Shown in pieces: positions 33,332 to 45,340 of a DNA stretch of 64,000 nucleotides. Both the position numbers and the translations under genes were made by a program. This DNA is from Arcuatula senhousia (taxonomy: Eukaryota; Mollusca; Bivalvia; Mytilida; Mytilidae): NCBI GenBank assembly GCA_963971305.1, contig OZ020304.1, forward strand, positions 21,310,103-21,374,102, read 5' to 3'. Position 1 is the first letter of the stretch. The number at the start of each line of letters is the position of its first letter. The notes under the pieces were generated by a model. It saw only the letters and a list, made by a program, of their open reading frames with translations. It ran no database searches and was not told where the DNA came from.

Positions 33332-34556
33332 ACCTCACTTGAACCGAAGGGTCATGTGAGCTATTGTCATCGTTAAGCGTCCGTCGTCCGTTGTCGTCCG
33401 TCCATCCGTTAACTTTTCTTCAAACATCTTCTTCTCTGAAACCACTAATGGGATTGCTATGAAACTTTGTACACTTCATCTTTAGGATGTCCTCTACCAA
33501 GTTTGTGAAATTTGTGAATGTCAACCAACCAACATGGCTGCTGTTACTAAAAATAGAAAAGGAGGTCAGACCATAGTTTTTACCTTATAGCTCATAAAGT
33601 ACAGTATAAGAGATAGAGAAAATCCGAAGCAATCTTCCCTTTTCAGCATCAAAATCTCTACATAAATCTCCATTGAGTCAAAGTTGTGGGACAACTCCTT
33701 GTAGGAGTTATTTCCCATAGTCGTCAAAATTGACCATTTTCACAGTTTTTGGACTATCTTGAAAACTGTAAGTGCAAGATGAAAAGTTAGCATTGCAAAA
33801 TTGTTCAGATAATTGAGAGCTACAAAAATGGTTTCAGGGCCAAAATTGTAAGATCAACTGTTTAAGAGTTATCCCCCTTGAACTGATTTTTCTATCAATT
33901 TTAACTGATTTTTAAAAATCTTCTTCTCTGAAACCACTGATGGGATTGCTTTGAAACTTTATACATTTGATCTTTAGAATGTCCTCTACCAAGTTTGTGA
34001 AATTTGTGAACGTTGACAAACCAACATGGCTGCCGTTACTACAAATAGAACAGGGGGGTCAGACCATAGTTTTTAGCTTATAGCTAAAAAAGTATAAGAG
34101 AGAGAAAATCCGAAGCAACTTCCCTTCTTCAGCATCAAAAGCTCTACAAAACTCTCCATTGAGTCAAAGTTGTGAGACAACTCCTTATAGGAGTTATTTC
34201 CCCTTAATCGTCAAAATTGACCATTTTCATAGTTTTTGGACTTTATTTTGAAAACTGTAAGTGCTTGAGGAAAAGTTAGCATTGCAAAATTGTTCAGCTT
34301 ATTGAGAGCTACTAAAACGGTTCAGTGTCAAAATTGTCAGATCATCCTTTTTAGAGTTATACCCCTTTAACTGTTTTCAATCAATTTTAACTTGTTTTTT
34401 TTTTTCAAATGGAAAGCCTTGTAACTTTGTATTCTTGATCTTAACAGTGTTTTCTGTCCTAACTAGTTTCTTTCATGTTACTTACCAAGTACATGTAGAC
34501 CATGTTGCACATTATGAGAGATCAGGTGAGCGATTTAGGCTCCTGGGAGCCTCTAG
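33332..34556 (+). mobile_element. Family-G element inserted in the 158-bp array
   Basis: The head hairpin (33332-33362, arms 'acctcacttgaacc' and 'gggtcatgtgagct') is followed by ATTGTCATCG and a 'gtccgtcgtcc' microsatellite. The body has two modules of about 490 bp, each starting 'ctctgaaaccactgatggg' and carrying 'caaccaacatggctgc'. The tail is 'agatcaggtgagcga', hairpin, and CTAG at 34553-34556. The flanks are array sequence: '..ggtttt' on the left and 'ttggcttatagc' on the right. Confidence 0.8.
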
Positions 34557-35272
34557 TTGGCTTATAGCATGTATGGAATGTAAACTATTGCAGTTAGAGA
34601 AAAGCTGTTGCTTCAACCTTCAGCTCATTGAGCTTTGCATAGTCTCAATAGGGCTTCGGAAATCAGATAACCCCTGATAGGTTATGGCCCTTTAAAGGTC
34701 TGAAACAGTTTTTGTCTATAGAATGAAAACTATTGAAGATAAGGAAAAGCTGTTGCTTTCTTAAATCTTCAGAAATTGCGCTTTGTAGATATCCCCATAG
34801 GGCTGAATATATCAATTAAATGATCCTTTAAAGGGGTTATGGCCCTTTGAAGGTCAAAACTAGCGGTTTTTAGCTCACCTAGTTGAATGTCCATGTGAGC
34901 TATTGCCATCACTTGGCGTCCATCGTCGTCTGTCGTCGCCTGTAAACAATTGTTCTAAAATCTCCTCTGAAACTACTGAACAGAATTCGAATTTAATGAA
35001 ACTTGGTACGAATGATCATTAGGGTGTCTTGCACCAAACTTGTGTTTCGATTTTTGATTCGTCAAAAACATGGCCGCCGTTACTAAAAATAGACCAAGGG
35101 GTTCAGACTACAGTCTTTGGCCTGTAAATCAAAAAGCATAAAGATAGATGAAATCTGACGCCACTCTACTGCTTCAGCATCAAAGTTCTACAAAAGTCTC
35201 CATAGGGCCAAAGTTGTCATATGATCCTTTAAAGGGGTTACAGCCTTTTCAAGGTGAAAAATATCGTTTTTT

Positions 35273-37454
35273 AGCTCACCTGACCCAAAAGGGTCAGGTG
35301 AGCTATTGTCATCGTTAAGCGTCCGTCGTCCGTCCGTCCGTCCGTTAACTTTTCTTCAAAGATCTTCTTCTCTGAAACCACTTAGGTAGTACTCCACAAT
35401 TAGGATTTTTTTCACAGTATTGTTTTCGTATGTGGCCCTTTTGTGAACTTTTTTGTTAAATGAAAATATTGATTCGTTTTGGTCTTAAAACAAGACAAAT
35501 AAAAAATCTGGACCCGTTATATAAAAATTACGATCCACGGTTATTGTTTTAAAGAATAATTTCGAAAAAATCAATACCAATGATCATAAAGCGTCGCTTC
35601 CGGCTGTGCATGGTGACCAGCGGATAGGCTTAAATTTAAATGTGCTATTTTTAGATTTTTAAGTTTGAACAATTTTAGCGGAAAAAAGAGCCGAAGTCGG
35701 ATAGGTTTATTTGGTCTTAAAAGAAAGGACTGTTTTCGGGCTTTCATTTCATACATGTTACGTTTCACCTGAACCGAAAGCTCGACTACTGGCAACGTTC
35801 AAAAAAAGGACAAAACCCCGATTTTTGCGTATTTTTGTCCCCAAATTTTTGACAAATGTTAAGAGTTGCTAGGGGCAACGAGTACAACAAAGGAACCAAA
35901 TACGGCACTAAACACGACTAAACATGCCCGGAGTTTGGAACACCACCTAGTTTAAACTGCAAATAGCAGTTTAAGCGATTACAAGAACCCGGGACAAAAT
36001 AGTCAACGTCGAGCACATGCAAAAATGAGCTAAATAAATTAATTGTGGAGTACTACCTTAAGGGATTGCATTGAAACTTAATATACTTGATCTTTAGGAT
36101 GTCCTCTACCAAGTTTGTGAATTATATACATGTCGACAAACCAACATGGCCGCCGTTGCTAAAAATAGAACAGGGGGGGGGGGGGGGGTCAGACCATTGT
36201 TTTTTGGCTTATAACTCGAAAAGTATAAGAGATAGAGAAAATCTGAAGCAACATTTCTTGTTCAGCATCAAAAGCACTACAAATCTCTTTTTAGAGTCGA
36301 AGTTGTGAATCGACTCCTTATAGGAGTTATTGCCCTTTAATCATCAAAATTGACAATTTTTGCAGTTTTGGACTATATCTTGAAAACCCTTATAGCTAGA
36401 GGAAAAGTTAGCATTACAGAATTGTTAAGCTCATTGAGATCTACAAAAATGACTTCAGGGTCAAAGTTGTCAGATCAGCCGTTTAAGAGTTATTCCCCTT
36501 TAACTGTTTTTTTTTTCCATTAATTTACACTGATTTTCAAAAATCTTCCTCTCTGAAACCACTGACGGGATTGCATTGATACTTGGTATACTTGATCTTT
36601 AGGATGTCCTCTACCAAGTTTGTGAATTATATACACGTTGACCAACCAACATGGCCGCCATTGCTAAAAATAGAACAGGGGGGTCAGACCATTGATTTTG
36701 GCTTATAACTCAAAAAGTATAAGAGATAGAGAAAATCCGAAGCAAGCTTTCATGTTCAGCATTAAAAGCTGTACAAATCTCTCCATTGAGTCAAAATTGT
36801 GAAGCGATTTCTTATAGGAGTTATTGCCCTTTAATCGTCAAAATTGACCATTTTTGCAGTTTTTGTACAATATCTTGTAAACCATTAGAGCTAGAGGAAA
36901 AGATAGCATTGCAGAATTGTTAAGCTCATTCAGATCTACAAAAATGATTTTAGGGTCAAAATTGTCAGACCAGCCATTTAAGAGTTATTCCCCTTTAACT
37001 GTTTCTTCCATTAATTTACACTGATTTTCAAAAATCTTCTTCTCTGAAACCACTGAAGGGATTGCCTTGAATCTTGGTACACTTGATCTTTAGGATGTCC
37101 TCTACCAAGTTTGTGAATAATATACACGTTGACCAACCAACATGACTGCCATTGCTAAAAATAGAACAGGGGGGTCAGACCATTGTTTTTGTTATAACTC
37201 GAAAAGTATAAGAGATAGAGAAAATCCGAAGCAACTTTTCATGTTCTGCATCAAAAGGTCCTTACAGGAGTTACTGCCTTTTAACTGTATTTTTCTATTA
37301 ATTTAAACTGATTTCCATAAATCTTCTCTGAAATCTTCTCTGAAACCACTGAAAGGATTGTTTTGCAACTTTGTATACTTGAAAGTTTGTGAAATTTATT
37401 CAAACTTTGGCATAAGAGATCAGGTGAGCGATTCAGGCTCCTAGGAGCCTCTTG
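35273..37454 (+). mobile_element. Nested family-G element with best-preserved head hairpin
   Basis: The head (35273-35304) has perfect arms 'agctcacctgaccc' and 'gggtcaggtgagct' with loop aaaa, followed by ATTGTCATCGTTAAGCGTCC and (GTCC)n. Modules of about 490 bp start at about 35370, 36060, 36550 and 37042. A foreign segment of roughly 680 bp (about 35385-36060) interrupts the first module. The tail is 'gagatcaggtgagcgattca', hairpin, and CTTG at 37451-37454. The flanks 'atcgttttt' and 'ttcatgttttt' match the uninterrupted array reading 'tttttcatgttttt'. Confidence 0.8.
35385..36060. repeat. Insertion inside a family-G module, identity unknown
   Basis: Sequence unlike the modules begins 'aggtagtactccacaatta' and ends 'aattgtggagtactacctta', so it has inverted ends of about 18 bp ('aggtagtactccacaatt' / 'aattgtggagtactacct'). 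The module resumes with 'agggattgcattgaaactt'. It is therefore a MITE-like element of about 670 bp with no recognised coding frame. Confidence 0.75.
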
Positions 37455-38524
37455 TTCATGTTTTTGGCTAATAGAATGAAAACTATTGCTGTTGCTTGCT
37501 TAAATGTTCAGCTCATTTAGCTCTACAAAAAAATCCGAGGGTTGAAGTTGTCAGATGACCCCTTATAGGGGTTACAGCCCCTAAAAGGCGAAAAATAATG
37601 TTTTTGGCCTATAGAATGAAAATTATTGCAGATTGCAGATAGAGAAAAGCTTTTGCTTACTCAAATGTTCAGCTTATTAAGCTCTACATAAACTCCATGG
37701 GTCGAAGTTGTCAGTGGAACCCTAATAGGGGTTATGGCCCTTAAAAGGTCAAAAATAGCCTTTTTTCATGTTTTTGCCCTTTAGAATGAATTCTATTGTA
37801 GATAAAGAAAAGCTGTTTCTTGCTAAAACGTTCAGCACATTTAGCTCTACAAAAGTCTCCATAGGATCGAAGTTGTCAGATGATCCCTTTTAGGGGTTAC
37901 AGCCACTTAAAGGCGAAAATTGGTGTTTTTGGCCCACAGAATGTTAACTATTGCAGATAGAGAAAAACTATTGCTTGCTTAAATGTTCAGCTCATTTAGC
38001 TCTACAAAAGCATTCATAGGGTCAAAGTTGTCAGATGAACCCTTGTAGGGGTTACAGCCCTTAAAATAGCATTTTGCATGTTTTTGGCCTATAGTATGAA
38101 AACTGGCTGAAAGAAAAAAGCTGTTGCTTGCTTAAATGTTAAGTTTATTTAGCTCTACAAAGTTTCCATAGGGTCAAATATGTCAGATGTCTCCTTAAAG
38201 GGGTTATGGCCCCTTAAAGGTGAAACATAGTGTTTTTTGCCTATAGAATGAAAACTTTTGCAAGCAGATAGAGAAAAGCTGATCATTAAGCTCTACAAAT
38301 GTCGTCATAGGCTTGAAGTTGGCAGATGATCCCTTAAAGGGTTTATGACCCTTAAGTGAAAAGTAGTGTTTTATTTGCTTGTAGAATGAAAACTATTGCA
38401 GATAAAGAAACGCTTTTCTTGATTAAACATTCAGCTCGTTTAGTTTTACAAAAGACTCAATAGATTTGACATCAAGACCAGCTGAGCGATTCAGGCTCCT
38501 GGGAGCCTCTTGTTTTCCATGTTT

Positions 38525-39622
38525 TAGCTCACCCTGCTAAAGGCCATGTGAGCTTATGCCATCACTATGCGTCCGTCGTCGTCCGTCATCTGTTAACAAT
38601 TTCAAAAATCCCCTCTTAAACCACTGAACCAATTTAACTGAAACTTTGCAGGAATGGTATATGACATGTTGGCAACAAACAAGCCTCATTTTGAAATGAT
38701 TCGATAAAAAACATGGCTGCTGTTACTAAGAATAGAACATAATGTAAAACCACTTAAAATGGCTTATAACTCGGCAGCCATAACAGATAGCAAAAATTTA
38801 AAAAAGTCTCCATTGGGTCGAAGTTGTCAGAGGAACCCTAATAGTGGTTATGGTCCTTTAAAGCTCATTTAGCTCTACAAAAGTCTTCAAGGGTCGAAGT
38901 TGTCAGATGAACCCTTATAGGGGTTACATCCCCTTAAAGGCGACAAATAGTGTTTTTGGCCTATAAAATGAAAATTATTGCTGATAGAGAAAAGCTGTTG
39001 CTTGCTTAAATGTTCATCTCATTTACCTCTACAAAAGTCATCTTCGGGTCGAAGTTGTCAGATGACCCCTTATAGGGGCTACAGCCCCTTAAAGGTGGAA
39101 ACTAGTGTTTTTGGCCTAAAAATGAAACTATTGCAGATAGAGAAAAGCTGTTGCTTGCTTAAATGTTCAGTTCATTTAGCTCTACAAAAGTTTTCATAGG
39201 GTCATCCTTAAAGGCCAAAAATAGTGTTTTTGGCCTATAGAATGAAAACTTTTGCAAATAGTGAAAAGCTGTTGCTTGCTTAAATGTTCGTCTCATTTAG
39301 CTCTACAAAAGTCTTCATAGGGTGTAAGTTGTCAGCTGACCCCTTTTAGGGGTTACAGCCCCTCAAAGGCCAAAAATAGTGTTTTTGGCCTATAAAATGA
39401 AAACTTTTGCAGATTGAGAAAAGCTGTTGCTTGCTAAAATGTTCAATTCATTTAACTCTACAAATGTCTTCATATGGCGTTTTTGGCTTACAGAATGAAA
39501 ACTATTGCTGAAAGAGAAAAGCTGTTGTTTGCTTAAATGTTCAGCTTATTCAGCTCTTCAAAGTTCTTCATAGGGTTGACATCAAGACCAGGTGAGCGAT
39601 TCAGGCTCCTGAGAGCCTCTTG
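38525..39622 (+). mobile_element. Family-G element with 158-bp core
   Basis: The head (38525-38554, arms 'agctcaccctgc' and 'ggccatgtgagct', imperfect) is followed by 'tatgccatcactatgcgtcc'. One 5' module with 'acatggctgctgttactaag' follows, then about four 158-bp units. The tail 'gaccaggtgagcgattca' plus hairpin ends CTTG at 39619-39622, next to array-like 'tagaatgaaaactactgca'. Confidence 0.7.
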
Positions 39623-39839
39623 TTTGTTTAATAGAATGAAAACTACTGCATGCAGAGTAAGGTAATGATTGCTTAAACCTTAGCTTATTGAGCTTTACAA
39701 ACGTTTCCATTTAGGCCAAAGATGTCAGATGACACTTCTAGGGGTTATGGCTCCTTTAAGGTAAAGAATTTAGCCCTTTAGAATTTAAACTATTTAAAGA
39801 TAGAAAAAACCTGTTGCTTGCTTAAACGTTAAGCTACTC

Positions 39840-40338
39840 AAACAACTGTCAACAACTGTCAAAGAGCCATAACTCTATGCCATTAAATTTCGGGAATCAG
39901 TTTAAAGTCACTATGACCTGGAAAGGAAAGGGAGAACAAATCGACTGACCGGAAGAGAAGAAAAATCACAGAAAGTGAAAATCATTTCTTTTTAACAATT
40001 ATGTATTCCGTGTAATTTTTAACACCGATCGTTTTAAGTATGTATGATGAATGAATTTGGCAATATTTTTTTAGTTAGTGTAGCTTCCTTTAGCTCAATA
40101 AGCTCTACAAAATTCATCATAGGGCCGAAGCTGTCTGGTGACACTTTAAAGGAAAAAACAAAATAGTGTTTTTCATGTATTTGCCCTATAGAATGGAAAC
40201 CATTGCAGAAAGAGAAAAGCTGTTGCTTGCTTAAACCATCAGCTCAATGAGCTCTACAAAATTCTACATTGGGTTGAATATGTCAGATGACCTGTTAAAG
40301 GGTTTGGGGCCCTTTTAAGGTTAAAAAACACGTTTTTT
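39840..40338 (+). repeat. Array segment duplicated at 52530-53030
   Basis: This segment ('gccattaaatttcgggaatc', 'aaagggagaacaaatcgact', then 158-bp units) is matched in order by 52530-53030 with moderate divergence. The second copy lacks the 1.3-kb G insertion that follows here, so it serves as an empty-site reference. Confidence 0.75.
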
Positions 40339-41676
40339 AGCTCACCTTCATGTGAGCTATTGTCATCGTTAAGCGTCCGTCGTCCGTCCGTCCGTCCGTC
40401 GTCCGTTAACTTTTCTTCAAAGATCTTCTTCTCTGAAATCATCGAAGGGATTGCATTGAAACTTGGTATACTTGATCTTTAGGATGTCCTCTACCAAGTT
40501 TGTGAATTATATAAATGTTAACAAACCAACATGGCCGCTGTTGCTAAAAATAGAACAGGGGGGTCAGACCATTGTTTTTGGCTTATAACTTGAAAAGTAT
40601 AAGAGATAGAGAAAATCCGAAGCAACCTCCCTTGTTCAGCATCAAAAGCTCTACAAATCTCTCCATTGAGTCAAAGTTGTGAAACGATTCCTTATAGGAG
40701 TTATTGCCCTTTAATCATCAAAATTGACCATTTTTGCAGTTTTTGGACTATATCTTGAAAACCGTTAGAGCTAGAGGAAAAGTTAGCATTGCAGAATTGT
40801 TAAGCTCATTGAGATCTACAAAAATGATTTCAAGGTCAAAATTGTCAGATCAGCCATTTAAGAGTTATTCCCCTTTAACTGTTTTTTTCCAATAATTTTA
40901 ACTGATTTTCAGAGGTCCCCGAGGGTAATCACAAGCCTGGTAGTCAGACTTGTCAGACACGAATTACCATAAAATTTCTAATATATTGTCGCTGAAATTT
41001 CCGATTGTTAAATTCAAAATTGATGAAAACACCAGATTTCTTTCCTTGTAATGCACATGGTCGATATCCTCGGTGCTGGATTTGGCTTCCTTGTTCGAAC
41101 GTTTTGGTTTTGAGTACTTTTCGCTTTCAACTGTTTTGGATTTTGACCTTCCAATGTTTTGGTTTAAATGCTACTGATGAGAGGTTACTCCTTGAAATAT
41201 CGATATATAGCATATCCAAATTAACCGTTTATATCTGCGTTTTGGTATTTGTAATTTTCAAAAATCTTCTTCTCTGAAACCACTGCAGGGATTGCTTTGA
41301 AACTTAGTACACTTGATCTTTAGGATGTCTTCTACCGAGTTTGTGAATTATATACATGTCGACCAACCAACATTGCTGCCATTGCTAAAAATAGAACAGG
41401 GGGGTCAAACCATTGTTTTTTACCTATAACTCAAAAAGTATAAGAGATAGAGAAAATCTGAAGCAACTTTTCTTGTTCAGCATCTAAAGGTCCTTACAGG
41501 AGTTATTGCCCTTTAACTGTTTTTTTTTCTATTAATTTAAACTGATTTCCAAAAATCTTCTCTGAAACCACTGAAAGGATTGTTTTGCAACTTTGTATAC
41601 TTGAAAGTTTGTGAAATTTATTCAAACTTTGGCATAAGAGATCAGGTGAGCGATTCAGGCTCCTGGGAGCCTCTAG
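40339..41676 (+). mobile_element. Family-G element with defined ends (1338 bp)
   Basis: A short head (40339-40358, arms 'agctcacctt' and 'catgtgagct') is followed by ATTGTCATCG and (GTCC)n. Two main modules of about 490 bp carry 'caacatggccgctgttgcta', separated by a family-R3 insertion at 40911-41256. The tail is 'gagatcaggtgagcgattca', hairpin, and CTAG at 41673-41676 followed by TTGG. Left flank 'acacgtttttt' and right flank 'ttggcttatataatgaaaac' rejoin as the array motif 'gtttttggcctatagaatga', which marks both ends. Confidence 0.85.
40911..41256 (+). repeat. Family-R3 copy inserted in a G module
   Basis: The module sequence 'aactgattttcaaaaatctt' is split: the left side stops at 'gattttca' and the right side resumes at 'attttcaaaaatctt', giving a short duplication of about 7 bp (ATTTTCA). 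The insert carries 'gggtaatcacaagcctggta' and 'gcacatggtcgatatcctcg', as in the copy at 15831-16078. Confidence 0.8.
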
Positions 41677-41904
41677 TTGGCTTATATAATGAAAACTATA
41701 GCAGATAAGGAAAAGTTGTTGCTTGCTTAAATGTTCAGTTCATTAAACTCTTAACAATAGTCTCTATAGAGTCAAAGTGTTCAGATGGCCCTTTAAATAA
41801 CATTTTGCACGTTTTTGGCCTACAGAATGGCAACTATTGCTAAAAGAGTAAAATTGTTGCTTGCTTAAATGTTCAGCTTATTTAGCTATACAAAGTTCTT
41901 TATA

Positions 41905-42203
41905 GGAGAAAATGAGATGTGGAATAAGTGTACGCGACACAACCTACATTATAAACGTATATTTTAAATATCCACAATGGAAAACAGCCAGCAGCCTTCA
42001 ATGTGACCAGCGGTCGCTGCTCGCTGTTTTTCAATTGGCCCCTGGATTGAAAATAAAATACATATGATTCAAGCCCAATCCCAAAGTGCATTGAAAGACC
42101 CTCTTCTTGACAAAAAACAATTAACATAAATTCGACTAAATACAAACATAAGCTTTGATAAAGATTCCTGGCTTAGGACAGGCACATTAAAATGTGGCAG
42201 GGT
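41905..42203 (+). repeat. Nearly identical R1 copy inserted in the 158-bp array
   Basis: This matches 10420-10720 with only a handful of differences over about 295 bp. It stops at 'aaaatgtggca', before the right end seen in the other copies. The array sequence 'ttcttcatagggttgacatc' (seen intact at 39568) is split here, so the insertion point is exact; GGGTT is shared by repeat and target at the right junction. Confidence 0.85.
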
Positions 42204-42548
42204 TGACATCAAGACCAGGTGAGCGATTCAGGCTCCTGGGAGCCTCTTGTTTCATGTTTTTGCCCTATAAAATGGAAACTATTGCAGATAGAAAAAGCTG
42301 TTGCTTGCTTAAACTTTCAGCTCATTGAGCTTTACAAAAGTTTTTATTGCTTCGAAGATGTCAGATGACCCCATATATTTGTTATATTAACCCTTAAAGG
42401 TCAAAGAGCATCTTCTTATGTTTTTGCCCTGTAGAATGAAAACTTTTGCAATAGAGAAAAGAGATACGTTTTATCTTGTAAATCTTTCATTTCTTGAATT
42501 ATTGGTGACCCTTACGTAGATGAAATGAGAAGTGGTATCCCTCTTATT

Positions 42549-42692
42549 AAGTCGCTCAAAACATAGTTTTGGGGACTTATTGTTTTTGCACCGTTTCTTA
42601 TTAAGTCGCCCAAAACGAAGTTTGGGAGACTTATTGTTTTTGCACCGTTTCTTATTATTATTAAGTCGCCCAAAACAAAGTTTGGGCGACTT
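42549..42692 (+). repeat. Three stacked family-A head hairpins
   Basis: Three consecutive units (42549-42578, 42603-42632, 42663-42692) have arms 'aagtcgcccaaa' and 'tttgggcgactt' (the first two copies have mismatches). Each is followed by ATTGTTTTT, then 'ccgtttcttatta'. They are heads without their own bodies directly behind them. Confidence 0.9.
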
Positions 42693-42716
42693 ATTGTTTT
42701 TACCCCGTTTCTTATT

Positions 42717-42871
42717 AAGGTCTTTCCCACTACAGTGGAAAGACCTTATTGTATTTCTTCTGATTATTATTATTATTATTATTAAGGTCTTTCCCACTAC
42801 AGTGGAAAGACCTTATTGTATTTCTTCTGATTATTATTATTAAGGTCTTTCCCTTCCGTAGGAAAGACCTT
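42717..42871 (+). repeat. Three stacked family-C/D head hairpins
   Basis: Units at 42717-42747, 42784-42814 and 42842-42871 have arms 'aaggtctttcc' and 'ggaaagacctt'. The first two share loop 'cactacagt' and follow-on ATTGTATTTCTTCTGA (type C). The third has loop 'cttccgta' and ATTGTATTCGTTAGGCC (type D). TTA repeats lie between them. Confidence 0.9.
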
Positions 42872-42909
42872 ATTGTATTCGTTAGGCCTATTATTATTAT
42901 TATTATTAT

Positions 42910-43818
42910 TCTTTTTTTTTTTTCTGCCGCTCGTGAGCAAAAAGTTTCTTGACCGATCTTTATGAAATTTGGCACACTTATTCAGCACTGTCAGGAATAG
43001 AAATGACTAAGGGCCTGACGCTAAACTATTTGTAGTTTCGGCGCAATAGCGCAAAACGCTGTTTACCCTTGTTATCAGGTGAGCTCAGAAACGGTAATAG
43101 TTATAAAGATTCTGTTTAGTGAAAATGGTAGCTTACATCCTGGTAATGATTTATCATGCAAAATGAATGCTGTAATTTACTTCCTGGTTGCGCGCGTATG
43201 GCGCAAACTTGGCGCAAAATGTAAAAGTTGTCCGATTTTGATGAAATTTGGTTTCCAGGTAGATTTGAGGGTCCTGATTACGAATATGCAATCTAAAACT
43301 TTTTTGCGTTTACCATTGCCAAAATGGCGGCCGTCAAACGGTTTTTTGCTTATAACTCGAAAACCGTTAGAGATAGTATAGACAATATATAACAAAAAAT
43401 GATTGTCTTGAAAAGACCTACAATTTGAGTCCAAATAGTGCATGATTTGGTTGAGCGGTTTTGAAATAACGGCCGAAACAAGTTTTCGCGAAATACGTTT
43501 TTTGCCAATAACTTTAAAACCTTAACAGATAGTATAATAGACATGTGTATGAAAAATGACCGTCTTGACAAGACCTATCATTTAAGCCCAAAAAGTACAT
43601 GATACGGTTGAGTGATTTCAAAATGGCGGCCGAAAACATCATCCTAAGCATTATTTACTTATATAACATTTAAACGCTTATAGATAATATAGTACATATA
43701 TATATATATATTTTTTATCAGTAATTGAAGAGCTTAACTTTAAGACAAAGGTTAAAGGTCATAGGTCACGTTTACGGGAAAGACCTCTCATTTGTTCTCG
43801 GAACAAATGGCACTTTAA
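42910..43818 (+). mobile_element. Family-D body and tail, copy 1
   Basis: Begins TC after a TTA run ('ttctgccgctcgtgagcaaa') and ends with subterminal 'gggaaagacct', hairpin 'catttgttc'/'gaacaaatg', then GGCACTTTAA and TTATTATT. It is 909 bp; copy 2 at 45341-46246 is 906 bp and closely similar. Contains several 'aaaatggcggcc' motifs and 'aacttgaaaaccgtta'-type modules. Confidence 0.8.
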
Positions 43819-43834
43819 TTATTATTATTATTAT

Positions 43835-45333
43835 TCTTCTTCTTTTCCGCGGTCACTATAACAAAAGTGTCGCGACATAACTTTACGACACTTGGTACCA
43901 TTATTCGGTCATACCCTGACTCGCCTTGACTGACCCTGCGAAACCGATCTATTTTTAGTAACGGAGTTATCTGCCCCAGACCGAAAACCCTTGTTATCAG
44001 ATAATCTCAGAAACCGTAACCGGTATCAAAAATCTAAAGAGTGGAAAATGTCATTTGACTCCTAGGGATGATTTGTAGATCAAAAAAAAAATTTCCGAAC
44101 AACTTCCTGGTTACGCGTTTTTGAGTCGAAACCTGTCGCGACACGTCAAAATTTTTTTCTTCAAAACGGTTAGTTCTAGAGACCTGGGACCTTCACCAAT
44201 CATCACGATCACGGATGATATATGTTACATTTAAAAATGTCAAGGTCAAAGGTCAAATCTCAAGGTCAGAGGTCATGGTACACATTGTTTTCAATTTCCC
44301 TCAAAAACCATACAAAAATTAAGCAGACATGTAATGGGGAAAATACTCGTCTCATTTAGACCTTCATTTGATATATAGGGTTAAACACTGTGCGATAAAC
44401 CGTTTTCGAGTTATGGCCCTTAACGCGTTTCGGTTAAACGGTTTTTGGCTCATAACTTGAAAACGGTTCGAGATACCATAGTAAACATATGGGTTATTTG
44501 AGACCGTAAACTTATGCCCTCCGATATAAAACCAAAGTCGCATGGCTACGGACAGCCATTTTCAAAATGGCCGCCATCGGAAACTGTTTTTTGAGTATAA
44601 CACAAAAACTGTAAAAAAATTAAGCGGACAATAAATGGAAAAAATGTTCGCCACGACGAAAGCTACAAAAAATGTTTGAGTTACGGCCCTTGATTCGTAA
44701 TTAAAAAATGTTTTTTTAATTATAACTTCTAAACGGTTACAGATGGTGAATGAAATGTAGGGTTCATTTGATAGAGAATTAAAAGACCTACAATTTGAGT
44801 CCAAACAGTGTATGATTTGGTTGACTGGTTCCAAAATGGCGGCCAAAACAAGTTTCGCGAAACACGTTTTTTGCCCATAACTTGAAAACCATAACAGATA
44901 GTATAGTAAACATGTATACTTAAATGAATCAGAATGCCAAGACCTACAATTTGAGTCCAAGGTCAAAGGTCATGGGTCAAGGTCATTCCCTAGCAACAAG
45001 GTAACATTTATGAAAAGTCCATAGCAACCATATATATTCTTAACCAAGACTACTTTCCGAGTTTAGAGTTAAAATTTGTCAACCGGAAGTAACCCTTAGT
45101 CCATAGCAACCAACAAAATGTCCTTAGCAACCATCCTTTTTCTGACACTAGGCCCCTTGATCTTAATTCTGGAACCTATTTGATAACTATTGGTAACCTC
45201 ATATCGAAAACGAACTGACTCATTTGTCTATAGTACTTGTATTGGACACCATAATGCTAACATGCTAAAGCGACAGAGAGACAAGAGACAGGGAAAGACC
45301 TCTCATTTGTTCTCTGAACAAATGGCATTTTAA
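43835..45333 (+). mobile_element. Family-C body and tail, copy 1
   Basis: Begins 'tcttcttcttttccgcggtc' after TTA repeats and ends 'gggaaagacct', hairpin 'catttgttc'/'gaacaaatg', GGCATTTTAA. It is 1499 bp; copy 2 at 46257-47780 is 1524 bp. Contains modules with 'aaaatggccgccatcggaaa' and 'cggttacagatggtgaat'. No open frame of note. Confidence 0.8.
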
Positions 45334-45340
45334 TTATTAT

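Larger units (their letters stand above)
34872..38512 (+). mobile_element. Family-G element carrying a nested second G element
   Basis: The outer head (34872-34901, arms 'agctcacctagttga' and 'tccatgtgagct', imperfect) is followed by ATTGCCATCACTTGGCGTCC. The outer tail ends CTTG at 38509-38512 after 'gagcgattcaggctcct'. Between them lie a body module, the nested element at 35273-37454 and seven or so 158-bp units. Pairing of this head with this tail is inferred from order. Confidence 0.6.

Noticed and set aside
38978..39199. Frame with repeated EKSCCLLKCS-like words
   Set aside because: It translates two successive 158-bp core units; other units carry stops in this frame.
37455..39600. Regularly spaced repeats of about 158 bp that could look like a CRISPR array
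   Set aside because: The whole unit is repeated with no unique spacers, the period is far too long, and the context is eukaryotic.
42471..42988. Open frames rich in Asn or Ile (poly-N, poly-I)
   Set aside because: They are translations of TTA/ATT microsatellites and stacked hairpin heads, not genes.
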